Below, one piece after another: positions 63,449 to 64,000 of a stretch of 64,000 nucleotides of DNA. Where the stretch lies: positions 1 to 64,000 of the forward strand of contig JAKPTX010000140.1 in NCBI GenBank assembly GCA_029570835.1, written 5' to 3'. Below the pieces are notes generated by a model. It was not told where the DNA came from. It searched no databases and was given only the letters and a program-made list of their open reading frames with translations. Positions within the stretch are counted from its first letter, which is position 1; the number at the start of each line of letters is the position of its first letter. Both the position numbers and the translations under genes were made by a program. The DNA is from Bacteroidota bacterium (GTDB lineage Bacteria; Bacteroidota; Bacteroidia; Bacteroidales; WCHB1-69).

Positions 63449-64000
63449 GAGAGATTATTGACAAATTAGCTTCGGAACGCCGGCTGACAAAACAGGAGTG
63501 GGTTGCTGTTATTGAGAATAGGACTCCCGAGTTGGCTGAATATCTGTTTAAAAAAGCACGTCAGGAGCAAGCTAAACACTATGGCAATGAGATCTTTATA
63601 CGGGGATTAATCGAGTTTACGAACTATTGCCGTAACAACTGCTTCTACTGCGGAATCAGAGCAGGTAACCGAAATATAGAGCGCTACCGCTTAACCAAAG
63701 AGGAGATTCTGGAGTGTTGTGAACTGGGAGATCAGATCGGATTCAGGACTTTTGTGCTTCAGGGTGGAGAGGATATGCATTTCACTACTGACGAGATGCT
63801 GGATATCATCACCAATATCAAGAAGCGTTACCCTGAGCATGCCCTCACACTTTCTGTAGGAGAACGGGATTATGATACTTACCTGGCCTTCTTCAATGCC
63901 GGTGCGGATCGTTATTTATTGCGCCATGAAACAGCCAATAAGGAACATTATGATTCACTCCATCCCAAAGCATTATCTCACGCCAGAAGAAGGGAGTGTT
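63445..64000 (+). CDS. hydE: [FeFe]-hydrogenase maturase HydE, N-terminal part, cut by window edge
   Basis: The frame is open from ATG 63445 (MREIIDKLASERRL) to the window end (185 codons) and is absent from the ORF track because it has no stop here. The radical SAM cluster motif C-x3-C-x2-C is seen as CRNNCFYCGIR, followed by FRTFVLQGGED, LSVGERDYDTY and RYLLRHETAN, all typical of HydE. HydE works with HydF and HydG to build the H-cluster, implying fermentative hydrogen metabolism. The 4-bp overlap with mltG suggests translational coupling. The close paralogue PylB is less likely. Confidence 0.9.
   Translation, partial: MREIIDKLASERRLTKQEWVAVIENRTPELAEYLFKKARQEQAKHYGNEIFIRGLIEFTNYCRNNCFYCGIRAGNRNIERYRLTKEEILECCELGDQIGFRTFVLQGGEDMHFTTDEMLDIITNIKKRYPEHALTLSVGERDYDTYLAFFNAGADRYLLRHETANKEHYDSLHPKALSHARRREC

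Overview
The window looks like an anaerobic member of the Bacteroidota, most likely order Bacteroidales. The evidence is: recurrent TAnnTTTG -7 promoter boxes and A/T-rich leaders with no obvious Shine-Dalgarno; a giant secreted protein with a type IX secretion (T9SS) C-terminal sorting domain; a SusC-like TonB receptor paired with a DUF4249 lipoprotein; DUF4476, DUF3127 and OstA-like proteins; Na+-NQR genes; and a hydE ([FeFe]-hydrogenase maturase) start at the right edge. The species cannot be named from the sequence alone.

Layout. 1-687: end of an IS1182-like insertion sequence (transposase cut by the window edge). 718-13181 (minus): a tightly packed six-gene unit made of a 2279-aa T9SS adhesin with 22 Cys-paired repeats, two exported thioredoxin-fold proteins, tyrS, an NfeD-like protein and floA. 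13293-18462 (minus): eno and nqrABCD, with nqrE and nqrF absent. 18522-25603: a transglutaminase-like lipoprotein, an M13 peptidase, carbamate kinase and a DUF4476 protein. 25608-27657: glnS and a small helical-repeat protein. 27803-32097: rmlA and a heptose-sugar operon (glycosyltransferase, hddA, gmhA, hddC). 32157-37894: a 13-gene ribosomal protein operon (rplV to rpsE) with its own promoter, leader hairpin and terminator, detached from the usual S10/spc neighbours on both sides. 38066-46277: outer-membrane barrel, nadD, gmk, S9 peptidase, uvrC, nucleoside kinase. 46326-46399: tRNA-Met. 46514-55574: unknown exported protein, fabG, DUF4249/TonB receptor pair, pssA, LOG protein, second TonB receptor. 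55616-64000: holB, OstA-like protein, a MORN-type lipoprotein, then mlaD-like, DUF3127, NlpC/P60, GNAT, mltG and hydE.

The most unusual structure is in three non-coding islands (about 21.2-21.45 kb, 40.08-40.46 kb, 59.03-59.6 kb). Each is built from several different tandem repeats that all have a 7-bp period (for example ATTTCGG, GCGGAAG, AATTACG, GTCGAAA). Each also carries one or two copies of a conserved ~110-bp element with a fixed-length core, GGGGGGCAG-N30/31-CCCCACTC. In the third island two copies face each other and bracket strong palindromes. I know of no described Bacteroidota element that matches this. It is the best candidate for something new, followed by the adhesin/thioredoxin operon and the dislocated ribosomal-protein and NQR operons.

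Several ORF-track starts lie on or upstream of the promoter -7 box, so I moved the starts of glnS, gmk, the 38-kb barrel protein and the TonB receptor downstream. All functional calls come from motif reading by eye; no database search was possible.
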